64,000 nucleotides of DNA, taken from contig CP137674.1 of the NCBI GenBank assembly GCA_037976565.1, positions 2,538,762-2,602,761 on the forward strand, given 5' to 3'. The notes beneath the pieces were generated by a model. That model saw only the letters and a list, made by a program, of their open reading frames with translations. It was not told the origin of the DNA and ran no database searches. This document shows, in pieces, positions 9,801 to 20,293 of this stretch. The translations under genes and the position numbers were made by a program. Source of the stretch: Mesocentrotus franciscanus (taxonomy: Eukaryota > Echinodermata > Echinoidea > Camarodonta > Strongylocentrotidae). Each line of letters opens with the position of its first letter. The stretch's first letter is position 1.

Positions 9801-12547
9801 TAGAGTGTTGAGTGGTATAGGACTGAACTGTTTGAATACTAACTAAATTTTGTATGGCGTACATGTGTAGGAGAAGGCTCCTCATTCTCTTGATCACATG
9901 TATGATTCAATTTTGTCACCAAAAATCAATTAAAGAAACAGAAGATTTCATCTTTCTGATTGTTTTCATCACAGCACAATAGAGTATATTTATATAGTAG
10001 CTGCGCTATATAAAGTGATCTAATTATTATTATCATTATTCCCAGGATAAAAAGAACATTTATGATATGATTTCTTATGTTTATAGGACGACCTATCTGC
10101 TGCCATCAGGGATAAACAAGACGAGATTATGAAGAAGATGGTTGCATCCTTGAAGGAGATGAGAATAAAATTCCCAGGAAAAACAGACGATGAAGCCACT
10201 ATGATACTGGATCAGGTATGTTATGTTTACTAGGTAATGTGAGTTAGTACATAACAATTCACCTCATGGTCTTTTCAAAACAGGATTATGATTTAGAGCA
10301 TGCACAGGCGCATGCTTTAAGCTGAGTTGAATGGAAAGGCTTTGATATTGCTTGTCTTGTAAACCCTAATAAACACAGGATGTCAAACCTCCACAGTATT
10401 TAAAAGCAGCACATGTGTACATGATTTTACTTCTCAAGGATGATCATGAAATAAAGCGATCAAAACTTTGAAGTCGTCATCATGACTGTTACTGTAGTTT
10501 TCTTATTAGTCCACAATAGACACTACAGATGATATTCATTGATAAAATCAATCTTAGCATATACTGTATATGATCAAACCATTTCTTATTTTTCTTATCT
10601 GTTTAAAAAAAAATAGATTCATGAGAGTTGGAAGTATCACAAGCCAAGGATAGCATCATATTGGCTTGTCAAACTAGATTCTATCAAGCGTCGTAAGGTG
10701 ATTGACATTGTACGTTCTAACGTGAAGGCTCTCATCCAGCGTATCTGGCGTTGTTCTGATGTAGAGAACATTCGTCTCTATCGTATCATGAGCAAGGTGT
10801 TTAATAGACTACTATGGAGTCATGGACAAGGATTATGGAATTGTTTCTCATCTTCAGGGTGAGTATCTGAAGGATTTTACTTCAAAACATGACTTTAATA
10901 TGGTTTCCCAACAATCTCTAGATCGCATTTTACAATAGTGAGAATAGATCTTTTAAAGGCAGGGTACTTTACAGACATTGCTACCATTGCACTGGTGTAA
11001 TATATTTTCAATTGCGCCATTTTTAGGTGAAGGCGTACATAGAGCAATTTCCAATTCCTGTACCTATGCACACAAATCAGTTGCTGATACATTGTGGGAC
11101 ATGGCTGTTGACACATTAGGACATTGTGAGCAGCAGATGGCAGTATACGTAAATCTGAAGTGGTGTCAGTGTTCATACAGAGATCAATCCACAGGGAAAT
11201 ATCAATTAATACATTACATGGCAACTATTCAGACATTTACAGTAAACTAGTGTGTCCTGATACTTTTAAACCAACCTATATCAGGTATTCTGTGTTGAAA
11301 AAAATGCAAAATTTAATGTGTTTTGGCCATGCAGAAAGATGTGTATTTTCGACATAACAGTTCATTAGCAATTAATATCGTCAATGGCTGATATTGTTTA
11401 TTTGTACATTTCTGATTTAAAATACATGAAAGTCTTTCATATTTAAATTATGAATGATCCTGGTTATTCTTGCTTTTGTTTGTCGCTATCATTTTGAATT
11501 TGTTGGGCAATTATAAATGCTTTATTTTTCAGTGCATCATGATAGGAAATGAAATCAAGTGCTAAAATCTTTGAATATACTCTATGTATATATATGAATA
11601 AGCACTACCTCCCTAAGACTACATACGTATCATATACATGTATGTTTCCCTTCACCAATAATCATGTCCTTCCTTAAATCTAATGTTCCTGTTTTATTTA
11701 CAATACAGGAGTTCTTGGGAGACGATATTCAGCAAGAGTAGCGAGGCGATAACAGCATTAGAGATGGCCTGCTGTAGACGAGTGGTTGAGTTATGTCAAG
11801 ATTGTCTCCTCATCGTCTATCAGTTTGCTTCTGATACCAAGATTAATAACAATGGTGGATACTCAGAGGGTAGATCGCATCACAGGTAAGCACAGCTAGC
11901 ATTCCATACACCTGTAGTTCTCATTAATACAGTAAACAGTTCTCCTGCCCTGATGTGACACCTGTCATGGTAGTATGATATCATTGTAAAATCTTTATTA
12001 TGTTTGACCAAGTGAGCCTAGCCGCCATGAGGTGCCATACTTGTAACAACTACATGTATCACATAATGCAGTGGATGTTTTTCTTCAAAGTTCACAATAG
12101 ATATATTGACACTTTTCATGCGCTCATCAGTAGGTACTTCAATTGTACTTGTATGTTGTTGTTTTTTTCCAGTTCAAATCTATGGTATGCTAAATTTATG
12201 GTAAGCCATTTTTAAATTGGAGATGTGCTGATATACTGCTAATGGTTCTTTGAGCACTTTTTGATGACATCCGTGACTGCCTGAATCATTGACAACATAG
12301 CCAGCCCTGTATCAAAATTCTTTTTATTCTATGAAATCGTTAAGAAACTATGACATAGGTACTACAAATTTTGATAGGAAAGCTATGTAATGATCTTTTG
12401 TTCTCTCTTCTCTCTCTTAGTACTCAAACTTCACTAAGACCACCTACCAAGATAGGATCCTGGAACAGTGCTAGTCCTACAGCTATGGTACCAATCAGTC
12501 AGCGTATGTCACGTCTCTATCCTACAAACTCACTAGAGAAACTCTAA
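800..12547 (+). CDS. TTLL7: Tubulin polyglutamylase TTLL7-like, 3' part (13 exons placed)
   Basis: TTLL7 enzymes use ATP to ligate glutamates onto beta-tubulin C-terminal tails of microtubules, mainly in cilia and neurons. Exons placed by GT-AG sites and protein continuity: 800-867, 1265-1422, 2099-2315, 2754-2918, 3531-3689, 5377-5565, 6513-6772, 7284-7370, 8751-9131, 10087-10215, 10617-10858, 11709-11885, 12421-12547 (stop TAA 12545-12547), about 785 residues. Visible motifs are TWIFPAEY, the ATP-binding FIVKPANGSMGQG, MHLTNYSINKK, CFEVLGFDVLLDRK, and LEVNRAPSFGTD with the expected metal-binding Glu and Asn. A basic microtubule-binding segment follows, then the TTLL7-type tail (RGPKPLSSMP, MRIKFPGKTDDEA, SYWLVKLDSIKRRKV, SHGQGLWNCF). 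Tail order matches vertebrate TTLL7 rather than TTLL6 or TTLL13. The N-terminal ~90 residues lie before the window. All junctions are in phase except 6772/7284. Confidence 0.93.
2955..3092 (-). pseudogene. Inverted copy of TTLL7 exon 8751 start with its splice acceptor
   Basis: On the - strand, ~135 bases reproduce the 3' end of the intron before exon 8751 (TTTTCTCTCAG) and about the first 130 bases of that exon, including MPTVVNHMEQ and the poly-Asp run, with very few mismatches. Because intron sequence is included, it is a genomic copy and not a retrocopy. It lies ~35 bases after the donor of exon 2754-2918, in the opposite orientation to the gene. Confidence 0.88.
3905..4835. mobile_element. 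Candidate DNA-transposon-like insertion with inverted ends
   Basis: Intronic segment with a composition unlike its surroundings (CpG-rich stretches). Its ends are roughly inverted: left GTGACGTAATAGGTTGGGCA (near 3920) and right TGCCCAACCTCTGACGTCA (near 4797-4815), followed by similar GAGCGAGAG motifs inward. Near the left end, ATG 4037 opens a 24-codon acidic reading frame (MSELEEEVLLNLDIEVDEHS), which could be a first exon or chance. No transposase was recognised. It could instead be an old promoter-bearing insertion. Confidence 0.4.
5740..6090 (+). mobile_element. tRNA-derived SINE
   Basis: Begins GAGGTGTCGTAGTCGAGTGG (A-box-like) with a B-box GGGTTCAATCCC near 5793. It continues with the ACCCGGGTGTTAAGTGGGTA body and ends GCGCTTTATAAAAAAGATTG followed by an ATTATT tail. 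The same layout occurs at 16445 and 40629. It sits in a TTLL7 intron. Confidence 0.82.
6513..6772 (+). CDS. TTLL7: TTLL7 exon: cationic microtubule-binding region
   Basis: The exon opens ESEKRRLHIEQRKAEIRVKL and continues through QVRRENAREDYENRNMGRFR and RIYPPHDRV. It is rich in Arg and Lys and helical in character. In TTLL7 this region (c-MTBD) docks the enzyme on the acidic microtubule surface. The exon ends in phase 2 at AG|GTAAAT, immediately before a (CT)n tract in the intron. Confidence 0.85.
6781..6833. repeat. (CT)n microsatellite
   Basis: Nearly pure TC dinucleotides begin a few bases after the donor of TTLL7 exon 6513-6772. Confidence 0.95.
7284..9131 (+). CDS. TTLL7: TTLL7 exons 7284-7370 and 8751-9131: acidic/Ser-rich linker
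   Basis: Exon 7284-7370 encodes EDELLDMLHQCDLSDGEREG and ends RGPK. Exon 8751-9131 continues PLSSMPTVVNHMEQ, then a run of aspartates, then Ser/Pro/Arg-rich low-complexity sequence (RPSPGPISPAIGGRVRPQ, RSRSLTRPMSS). Vertebrate TTLL7 has the same RGPKPL-SMP junction followed by an acidic Ser-rich linker. The intron between the two exons contains the LINE/TTLL7 chimeric insertion at 7425-8020. Confidence 0.88.
7425..8030 (-). pseudogene. LINE reverse-transcriptase fragment with embedded TTLL7 exon piece
   Basis: On the - strand a reading frame (stop-free 8017-7559) shows a typical non-LTR retrotransposon C-terminal region: RGISRNTKVHMMNALVFPIT, then ADRKKIHALEMWFWRRMLRI, KLQYFGHISRRGDNLEKI, and HVEGQGKCGRP. 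Further matching sequence in shifted frames runs to ~7425 (NICTANRYAQDRSGW). Between 7829 and 7905 the element's usual residues are replaced by ~75 bases almost identical to TTLL7 exon 11709-11885 (MACCRRVVELCQDC, then VYQFAS), in frame. The element is a truncated non-functional fragment; the chimeric junctions are direct observations. Confidence 0.82.
9139..9742. mobile_element. TACAGTCAAACCTGTCT-type element split by a nested MITE
   Basis: The flanks 9139-9196 and 9672-9742 resemble the two ends of the repeat seen intact at 19206-19396 and 56028-56211 (TACAGTCAAACCTGTCT; ACCTGTCTAAAAAGGCCACC). They are separated by the fold-back element at 9197-9671. The right end is diverged. Confidence 0.5.
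9197..9671. mobile_element. Fold-back MITE, ~475 bp
   Basis: Left end GTGGTATTCTCGAAAGCGG followed by ACTAACTTTAGTCC. The right end is its inverse (GGACTAACTTTAGTTC read from the other strand, then the CGAGAATACCAC terminus). A second, inner inverted repeat pairs GGAATGCCAAGTGTCCATAT (near 9259) with ATATGGACACTTGGCATTCC (near 9440). No coding capacity. Intronic in TTLL7. Confidence 0.82.
10087..12547 (+). CDS. TTLL7: TTLL7 C-terminal conserved exons
   Basis: Four exons (10087-10215, 10617-10858, 11709-11885, 12421-12547) encode the conserved C-terminal region specific to TTLL7: KMVASLKEMRIKFPGK, HESWKYHKPRIASYWLVK, LYRIMSKVFNRLLWSHGQG, SSWETIFSKSSEAITALEMA, CCRRVVELCQDCLLIVYQFA. The final exon reads TSLRPPTKIGSWNSASPTA and ends NSLEKL before TAA. 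That last exon is the first unit of a five-unit 110-bp tandem array. Confidence 0.88.
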
Positions 12548-12983
12548 GACCACATACTAAGATAGGATCCTGGAACAGTGCTAGTCCTACAGGTATGGTA
12601 CCAATCAGCCAGCGTATGTCACGTCTCTATCCTACAAACTCATTAGAGAAACTCTAGGACCACCTACCAAGATAGGATCCTGGAACAGTGCTCGTCCTAC
12701 AGCTATAGTACCAATCAGTCAGCGTATGTCTTGTCTCTATCCTACAAACTCACTAGAGAAACTCTAAGACCACATACTAAGATAGGATCCTGGAACAGTG
12801 CTAGTCCTACAGGTATGGTACCAATCAGCCAGCGTATGTCACGTCTCTATCCTACAAACTCATTAGAGAAACTCTAGGACCACCTACCAAGATAGGATCC
12901 TGGAACAGTGCTCGTCCTACAGCTATAGTACCAATCAGTCAGCGTATGTCTTGTCTCTATCCTACAAACTCACTAGAGACTTT
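12431..12983 (+). repeat. 110-bp tandem array covering TTLL7's last coding exon (5 units)
   Basis: The landmark GATAGGATCCTGGAACAGTG recurs with a period of exactly 110 bases (GGATCC at 12455, 12565, 12675, 12785, 12895). Unit 1 is coding and ends at the stop codon. Units 2-5 are 3' UTR. Units 2 and 4 look identical, and units 3 and 5 identical, so a 220-bp dimer was duplicated most recently. The last unit is truncated at ACTAGAGAC. Confidence 0.95.
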
Positions 12984-13014
12984 GAAACTATAAAACTTTT
13001 CAAGTGGTTTTGAC

Positions 13015-13120
13015 ATGAATTCATTGACAACACCACTCACCAGATGATCAGTTAGTATCAGAAGATGATGCTGATGATGACAGTAACATTCTAGTTCCAA
13101 GTCCCATTGTGATGGATTAA
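13015..13120 (+). pseudogene. Possible relic of a longer TTLL7 C terminus
   Basis: Frame 13037-13120 reads SPDDQLVSEDDADDDSNILV, then PSPIVMD and TAA. The 22 bases before it read MNSLTTPLT in a frame one base off. Acidic, low-complexity tail character resembles the rest of the TTLL7 linker. It may be an ancestral or alternatively spliced C terminus stranded by the exon amplification, or chance. Confidence 0.35.
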
Positions 13121-13477
13121 GGAATGGGAGACAGGACTAGAAAAGAATTCTATGTGATTTGTCTCGTCAGGAGAATTTTATCACTCTCTTCTTGGAATAA
13201 GTAAGTTTTCAAAGGCCTTGTCATTTTGTCTTGGTTGTTCAGAAGGATTTAGAAGTACTGTGTTTAATTCAGTTTTATGAGATTCTACCTCCTGTGTTTC
13301 TCATGCAACGTATAGATATATACGGGTATCAGCGTCAAGCATGTGCAGATAGAAATGTCCCTTCTGTATGTCGATGTGTATATTTCTGTATCACCCCATC
13401 ACTGTATAGGAGTGTCTATCCAGCCAGCAAACATGATCAGTGCAACAGGTCACACCAGATATTACCACAGACATTAA

Positions 13478-13621
13478 GCCTCGCTCAGATATAAAGTAGT
13501 AAACCGCGGCAGTTCATTTGATGATGATGTTAAGTGTGATACGCTTCAAATTTCTGGGACCTTTGGGACCTTTGCTGCCATTCATTTGGTAGCGGTTTAC
13601 CACGTCCCATCTGAGCGAGCC
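13478..13621. mobile_element. Small fold-back element, ~144 bp
   Basis: Left end GCCTCGCTCAGATATAAAGT then GTAAACCGC. The right end is the inverse (GCGGTTTACCACGTCCCATC then TGAGCGAGCC). Short internal inverted pieces around GGCAGTTCATTTG and TGCCATTCATTTGG. Confidence 0.72.
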
Positions 13622-14670
13622 TTTTCTGGTACAAACCAAGGTATTTATGAGGAGTACATAAGGACATTGATATGAAATACTTTCACTCCAATTAGTTCTT
13701 TCAGATACATAGTTTGCCATTATGAAATTGTTTGTCGCTATGAAAGGATAGAACTAACTCTGCTATACTTAACCTCCATGTATATTTGATTCATGTATAT
13801 TTGATTCATTTCTAAGTTGTAATCATTGAAGTAGGCTGAATATGTTACAAATTGTAGTTCTCTGTAGTTTGAGAGCCCAGAAAGTGATAGTCAAACCGGC
13901 ATTTATAAGAAGACATGTTAATGGGACATAGTCTTAATAAACAGATGATATTTATCACTGGTTTATGAAGACTATGTTGATGTTTATCATCACTAAGGCT
14001 GATTTAGTGGGAAACATTACTCCAGGGACATTAACATTCAGTCTTTGAGCAACAAGTTACTAATGAGGTTTGACTGTATATGATTTCACTATTGGACATA
14101 AATATAAGATTCCACAGTATACTTTATAATTAACATAGTGTTGTACATTTTGTCTCTTATGAAAGTTTTTTTTAAAGAGTAAAAAGATTGCTATTAATGG
14201 CGGCAATCAGGTGTAAATTTTGATTGTAATAGATGACCGGAGAGCTACAAAATGTATGTATGTATGTATACTTGTAAATAATTTTCAGATTTTATGTAGC
14301 AAGTGTCATCTTTATATGTATTATATACTGATTATGATAGTTTAGATTATAGATTTTTTAGAAGACTTTATACTCTGTAAATACTTGGTAGTACTTAGTA
14401 GTTTACCATATTTGCCTGTCTTAACTATGCAATATATTAGATATAAATTATTACAGTAATAATGTTCATTGTGTGTGTTGGGGTATTTTGCTTGGAGTAC
14501 AATTTGAGGAATTAATGCATCAATATTACCAATATGTGTAAACTGAAACAGGTATGAGCCAATGGCATAAATATTACACTTTATTCCAACGTTCCATAGT
14601 AAGAACGACTAAGAGCTGTGAATCATTTTAAAAAGGATTCTATTTGTTGACAAACCAATAAATGTAAATC

Positions 14671-16440
14671 AGCAATTTATTTGACTTGAAAAATACTGAA
14701 TTATGAAAATATTCGGCTATAAACTAAAGCTATACTTGCACATCTCAATGTGAACTGTTTTTTTATAGAAATATACATTTCATGAATGCACTGGCATTAA
14801 TGCATTAACTTACGGAAAAAGAAATGAATGCACGGTACGGATGATTCTTATACTACACAGTCTAGCCTTTTAACAAAGATTCTTTTTATTCAGATGTCTA
14901 TGATGTCACACTGTGATTCAGTAAACACATGTCCCCTATGCCAAAGGTTTCAGGTTTCAATTGTTTTTCTAGTCTCTAACTTTATTGTCTTAATCACTAA
15001 ATCGGGATGTGGTTACTGGTAAGCAGTGGGTTCAATTTACATATTTCAGGGAAAGATATCTATTGTGTTTAAGCTAATTGTGTTCATTCTCTTCAGTTTA
15101 GAATTGGTTTAGTTTGCAGTGTCGGTGTGTCTAGAAAGGTCATGTCAAGTCATGGGGTCAATGTTATATCATAACTCAGGTCAGGGGCATCTTTAAATGA
15201 TTTCTTATACTGCTGCATATTTTATAAAGATAGTCAATGATATAGATAGATGAAAGACGAGTATGGTCTGTATTATTTTAGATACTAGAGTAAAATCTTT
15301 GTGTGGTCTTATTTGTTTTGATATTATACTTTTATTAATCAGTGATGATACAAATTCTGTTGAAGGTGAGTTAAGCATTCTCAAATGATGCAACTATATA
15401 TGCAAGTAAATTGTATTGGTTAACAAGAAAACTTGCATTGTCAGAAATATCTCTAAAAAATGAAAATGTTTGGATAAATATGTTGTTTCATTCCACATAT
15501 TCTCGGAGCATTTTGCTAACAATAGTCTCTTTGTGTGAAATTTTCCAATTGTCTTTCCAACAATTAAGGTTGGCATTATGTAGAATTCAAAGAGTCGAGC
15601 AAAACAATGTTGACTGTTAGTTGGTACCTTCAATTTAAAGCCAAATTCATTGTTAATGTAGGTGAAACGTGATTGTCATGAAAAGGACATGTTTATTATC
15701 ATATGATGTTAGTATAAGCAGGTGATAAGGACCTAGAGGTGAGTTCACCCAAATAAACATGGCTTCATTTCCTTGTATTTTATTTTATTTCCATGTATAA
15801 AAGCAAATATAGGAAAATGTGGTTTGAATTTAATAGCTCCTTAGTTCTTATCAATTAAGGACAAAGAGCAAACGTTTCTTTGTAGATTCAACAATTCTGA
15901 ATTCATTATCATTTATTGAATTATGTCAGTAAAGGAGTGTATTTTCAGTGTACCGGTATGTAAATGGAGAGGTGTTTAACTCTTGCATTTGACCCTTAGG
16001 GAGCTCATACTTTAATTCAAATCAAATCAAATACAAAAAAGTTCCAGAAAAATTTTCCAACAACATGTTTCTCAAACAAGGCTGAATGATATATATGCAT
16101 TCAAGGTGGAATTTCTATAGAAACATGATATATGTACATGTAAATCATTTTACATTGCATTGAAATAGAATTTCCACTTTATGTAGAGATGAAAATATTG
16201 TTATGATAAATACAAGAGATATATATAATTCTTTATTTTATTTATAATGTATTGTTATCGATAGGTATTACCTGAAATGTATATTTAGATTTATAGATAT
16301 CTTTGATATTGAGTTAGTCCCAGTTGTAAATGCATAACTAGCTTTCCCAATTCCTAGTACATGGATGCACATGAATATTCTAAATCTACACAACTACAAG
16401 AGCATGCCTATGCATGTAGATGTACATACTAGTCATTATT
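14671..16440. other. Intergenic, no gene recognised
   Basis: AT-rich sequence. Only short uninformative reading frames are present, with no recognisable protein, RNA or clear repeat. Confidence 0.5.
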
Positions 16441-16444
16441 TAGT

Positions 16445-16706
16445 AGAGGTGTCGTGGTCGAGTGGATATGTCACCGGACTGTGGATCACAAGGTCCGCAG
16501 TTCGAGTCCCGCCGCGGCAGTAATGTCCTTTGGTAAGACATTAATGTACGTTTGCCACACTCGACCCAGGTGAGGTAAATGGGTACCTGGTAGGATTATT
16601 CCTTGAAATGTGCTGATAAGGGCTGCTGTAGCTTAAGCTAGGGTTATAATTTCCAAAACTCTTTGGAAGCGCAAGAACAGAAGTTTTATTTATTTATTTA
16701 TTATAT
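16445..16706 (+). mobile_element. tRNA-derived SINE
   Basis: Starts GAGGTGTCGTGGTCGAGTGG, has a good B box (AGTTCGAGTCCC near 16499), then the shared body GGTAAATGGGTACCTGGTAGG, and ends in (TTTA)n. Same family as 5740 and 40629. The tRNA-like head lacks a full cloverleaf, so it is not called a functional tRNA. Confidence 0.85.
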
Positions 16707-17709
16707 GCTATGTGGTTATATGATGATGGTCTCTTGTAAAGCACATGCTTATATAACACGATTGCATAAATTGCTTAACATATGATTAACCTTAATGATA
16801 CATCAGACAGTTTGTGGCTATGTAACATAGGATTCTATACAACAGTATCCAACAAAACTAGGTACATACTTAGGTACATAAAAGTAGGTACATAAACATT
16901 TCAATATCTTAATGTAACGTATAACTAAGGTGTATTAAAATGCAAGCCTAAAAACAATGACAGAGTTGGAAAAAATAGGTCAAACATATTTATCCTATGA
17001 AAGCAGCGTAGCACACAGAAGGAGTTAAATGGGAATATTTCACATCTTTTGAAAGGGTTTACGGTACTCACTTATGTCATTTATTATATGTTCATTTCGA
17101 TATGGAAATGTAATAATCAATTGACATGTTTCAGGTAATTTGGTGTGTTTTTACCCTTTTTCTATTATGTTTTGTTTTGACCATACATGTGAACTTAATA
17201 TAATCATTAATTTCTTTGTGTGTGTGTCATTTGATAAATCATTATCAAAGGAAGAAAGGAGGTTCAAACCTCTGCTGTCTGCTGTACACAGTAAGTCTGG
17301 TCTAATGTCATTAAGTTTGTAATTATGCAACAATTTATACAATTCAATTCTGATTTGCAATAATGTCTGCATATATGCCGCCTTGGTAACTTCATAAAAA
17401 CATGTGTGAACTAGAATGACAGGGAATTGTGCTTGTTTATTCGAATAACATTGGTTACTATTCATGGTTTAATTGGTTAAATTGAAATAATCACATTTTA
17501 TTGTTCAGATGAGTTGGAGCATCAAATGAAATATGATTATTCAATTAATAAATGGTCTACAAGATTTTAATATCAAACAAATGAATAGAATTTGTCCTTG
17601 AAACACATATATGCCTTCTATTATTTGAACCAAATGGCTGTATATTGATGTCACTGTGTACCTGTAACTAAAATGAGTCCATTCCACTATCTACTGTAAT
17701 ACATGCTGT

Positions 17710-17830
17710 ATATTCAATTCAATTTATTTCATTTCCAACAGAAAGATAAACAAAGGCATTACATATATTATTACAGAAAGTAAATCTTGATAGATATACA
17801 ACTACACTGTATGAACATAATACAATTATT
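17710..17830 (-). mobile_element. Possible LINE 3' end (fragment)
   Basis: ATTCAATTTATTTCATTTCC on + is the complement of a GGAAATGAAATAAATTGAAT tail. It resembles the 3' tail of the LINE at 44,220 (AATAAATTGAATTGAATTG). No protein-coding part is visible here. Confidence 0.35.
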
Positions 17831-18169
17831 ACAAGAAATTCTTTAATTTCTGAGGAAATGGGGGGATCCACTAAAAAGCAGTGCTTGTAGTTTGATGTGA
17901 CTGTACCTAAAACGAATCCATTCCACTATCTACTGTTATACATGCTGTTTCTTGTCTGAATGTAGATATTTCTTTATCACTGCTACATGAATGATTCAAT
18001 TTCATGTTAGCAGTTTCCATATACAACATGGATGAACAAGACTACCCTTATTGTACGAGCTGATTAGAAATACATAATAATACTACTAATGATATTCTAG
18101 GTTTGTATAGCACTTAATACATTAATGATGATGTCTCTAATACCTGAGTCACAATGAGAAGACCGACAC

Positions 18170-18320
18170 CAGGGCCCCATTTCACAAAACTTGTCATCAG
18201 TGACAAATGACAGTTCTTGTTATAAGCTAGTGAAATCCTTGCTTCTGACTGGTTATCTGCAGATATGTCACTGATTTTGTCATTTGTCATTGAAAAAAGG
18301 CTTTGTGAAACGGGTCCCTG
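18170..18320. mobile_element. hAT-like MITE, 151 bp
   Basis: Ends CAGGGCCCCATTTCACAAA and TTTGTGAAACGGGTCCCTG are inverted repeats with CAG/CTG termini. Flanks ACCGACAC (18162-18169) and ACCGACTA (18321-18328) match at 6 of 8 bases, consistent with a decayed 8-bp target duplication. Inner TGTCATTTGTC repeats lengthen the hairpin. Confidence 0.78.
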
Positions 18321-18379
18321 ACCGACTACAGACCAAACAAAATAGTAAACTACTGCCAATGGCAAAGAACCGGTGGTTT

Positions 18380-18489
18380 AGAGTCGGGGTGGAGTTGAGG
18401 TGGAGTCGGGGTGGAGTCGGGGTGGAGTCGGGGTGGAGTCGGTTTGGAGTCGGTTTGGAGTCGGTTAGGAGTCGGTTTGGAGTCGGGGT
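18380..18489 (+). repeat. 11-bp minisatellite, 10 units
   Basis: Ten contiguous 11-bp units with consensus GGAGTCGGGGT. The 5' units end GGGGT and several 3' units end GGTTT, so the array has two sub-variants. Confidence 0.93.
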
Positions 18490-19205
18490 GGCGGAGTGAC
18501 CGAGGTATAAGTGCTTTACAGCTATATAATAATAATGTTTTTGATTGATAATACCTGAACAAGTTGTACTTTATTATGGTGTAGGTTTTATATAGGATTA
18601 ATTAACTGGTGTATAAGTGATGAATTCAGAACACAACATATCGTACATTGTACCTGCTGTTTAAAATTCCACCCTGATATTAAATTAGTTTTGATAGAAG
18701 CAGAAAAACTTTATAGGTTGATGGTGACACAGGGAAGCAAAACAGATGCAATGGAATAGTAGATGCCATACACCTGTTCTAATTAACTGATACTCACAGA
18801 TTCCATGATCTTGATTTGTCACAGAATGAAAATCAGATTTTGACAATCCAAGTAAAATTCAATATGTGATTTTACAAGTACATACAGTTAACAACTAAAT
18901 TATTCATACCCTTACCAAATTTTGTCATTTTTTAAGCATGTGAAAATTGATTTGTTTCTATATATGTTTCTCGAGAATGTGACATATTAAAGTTTACATC
19001 TGAAAGTATTCAACAAAGTCCCTTATTCAACCAGTCCACCTTTCATTCTTGAGTTACGAAAAACACAAAAAACATCAAATTTACAAGGAGTATGAATAAT
19101 TTAGTTGTTAACTGTACATGCATAATTTCCACAAATGTCATAACATGTAATCCAAATTGATTGCACTATCTTCAATGTTACAATATACATAAGTTTGATA
19201 TATAG

Positions 19206-19396
19206 TACAGTCAAATCTGTCTATTATAAAGAGGCCAACCCGAGGGAAACGGAGAAAGTGGCCACTGTAGACAGATGACCTTTCAAGACAGGTTCTACCA
19301 CGCATTATTTCTTTTTCGAGGGAGACGAAATACACGGCCACTATAGAGGGGTGGCCTTTATAGGAGAGGTGGCCACTTAAGACAGGTTTGACTGTA
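19206..19396. mobile_element. Inverted-repeat element (TACAGTCAAACCTGTCT family)
   Basis: Ends TACAGTCAAATCTGTCT and AGACAGGTTTGACTGTA are inverted repeats. The body repeats GTGGCCAC and CACTGTAGACAG-like motifs on both strands. Related copies occur at 9139-9742 and 56028-56211. Confidence 0.78.
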
Positions 19397-19679
19397 TATT
19401 TTTAACTTTGAAGTCATCAGAAGTGTCACATTTGTATACGTTGAGAAGGCCATGCCTGAAGAAAACAGTCCTGTCATGTTTGGACAATCTCATGTCTTAC
19501 TCAAAATAGATGAAAAGGTGAGGATAAATAAAAACTTGTCTTTCTCATTTACAAATATTGCATCCTGTTTAGTAAATGTGTGAATGGAATGGTCTCTGTC
19601 TCCGTTTAAGCTTTGTATGTAGGAAGACTACATCAAGAACTCTCTTTTCTTTTCATTGTCATCAACAACAACAACACCA

Positions 19680-20001
19680 TAAAATCATCATCATCATCAT
19701 CACCAGAATCAACAATAACATCATCATCAGCAGCATCAATTCACATCACCATTTCTCTTTTGCGCCTGTTTGAATTATCATTGTCATTTTCCTAATCTTT
19801 TAAAATCTTACCTACCTTCCCATCTCTCGATATCTCTCTCTCTCTCTGTATACATTATATATATCTGTCTGTCTGTCTCCCCCGCGCCCATTTACTTTCT
19901 CTAACTTTGCCCACCCTCTCTTTCCCCCTCGTCATCCTTTCCCCCTTCCGGGATGCTATCTATCATATCCGTCTCCTGTCTCTCTGTCTCATCTTTCTAT
20001 T

Positions 20002-20033
<32 letters not shown>

Positions 20034-20250
20034 TTCTCCCCTCCCCTCCCCTCCCTCCCTTACAAGGTATCTCTCCCTCTCTTTCTTTTTCTGTCTCTCC
20101 CCCTCACCCTTACAAGGTATCTCTCCCTCTCTTTCTCTTTCTTTTCCCTGTATTTTATCAACTCTCCCATCTCAAATACGATCCCTATCTTTTTTGTCTC
20201 CATTTCTATCTTATTCTTTAAACAACCCTTCACGCTCTACCTGATATGTA
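19680..20250 (+). repeat. CAT-rich then pyrimidine-rich tract
   Basis: (ATC)n-like sequence at 19683-19745 leads into ~440 bases dominated by C and T, with (CT)n runs near 20005-20035. Two TACAAGGTATCTCTCCCTCT segments (20061 and 20110) are internal repeats. Reading frames here are low-complexity artefacts. Confidence 0.85.
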
Positions 20251-20293
20251 TCTTTATATCTATATCTATTTTCTCGTAAATATCTACCATTAC

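Larger units (their letters stand above)
12548..14670 (+). other. TTLL7 3' UTR and downstream flank
   Basis: No further gene. After the tandem array there is a coding-like relic (13015-13120) and a small fold-back at 13478-13621. Candidate polyadenylation signals AATAAA occur at 13936 and near 14659. The true cleavage site cannot be chosen from sequence alone. Confidence 0.5.
18085..18535. mobile_element. SINE-like element carrying a MITE and a minisatellite
   Basis: Outer ends resemble SINE tails in this window (left TTTGTATAGCACTTAATACA; right AAGTGCTTTACAGCTATATA then ATAATAATG). Between them lie a MITE (18170-18320) and an 11-bp minisatellite (18380-18489). Assignment of the outer element is weak. 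Confidence 0.4.

Noticed and set aside
12548..12983. CRISPR-like array or coding repeats in the 110-bp units
   Set aside because: No repeat-spacer alternation. The units are direct copies of the last TTLL7 exon in a eukaryotic gene.
16445..16520. Possible functional tRNA gene
   Set aside because: A and B boxes are present but the acceptor and anticodon arms do not close, and the same head with a shared body occurs twice more. It is a SINE.
19907..20279. Long Ser/Leu/Pro frames in the CT-rich tract
   Set aside because: Open only because of pyrimidine bias. Two frames are open over the same bases, and neither shows domain structure.
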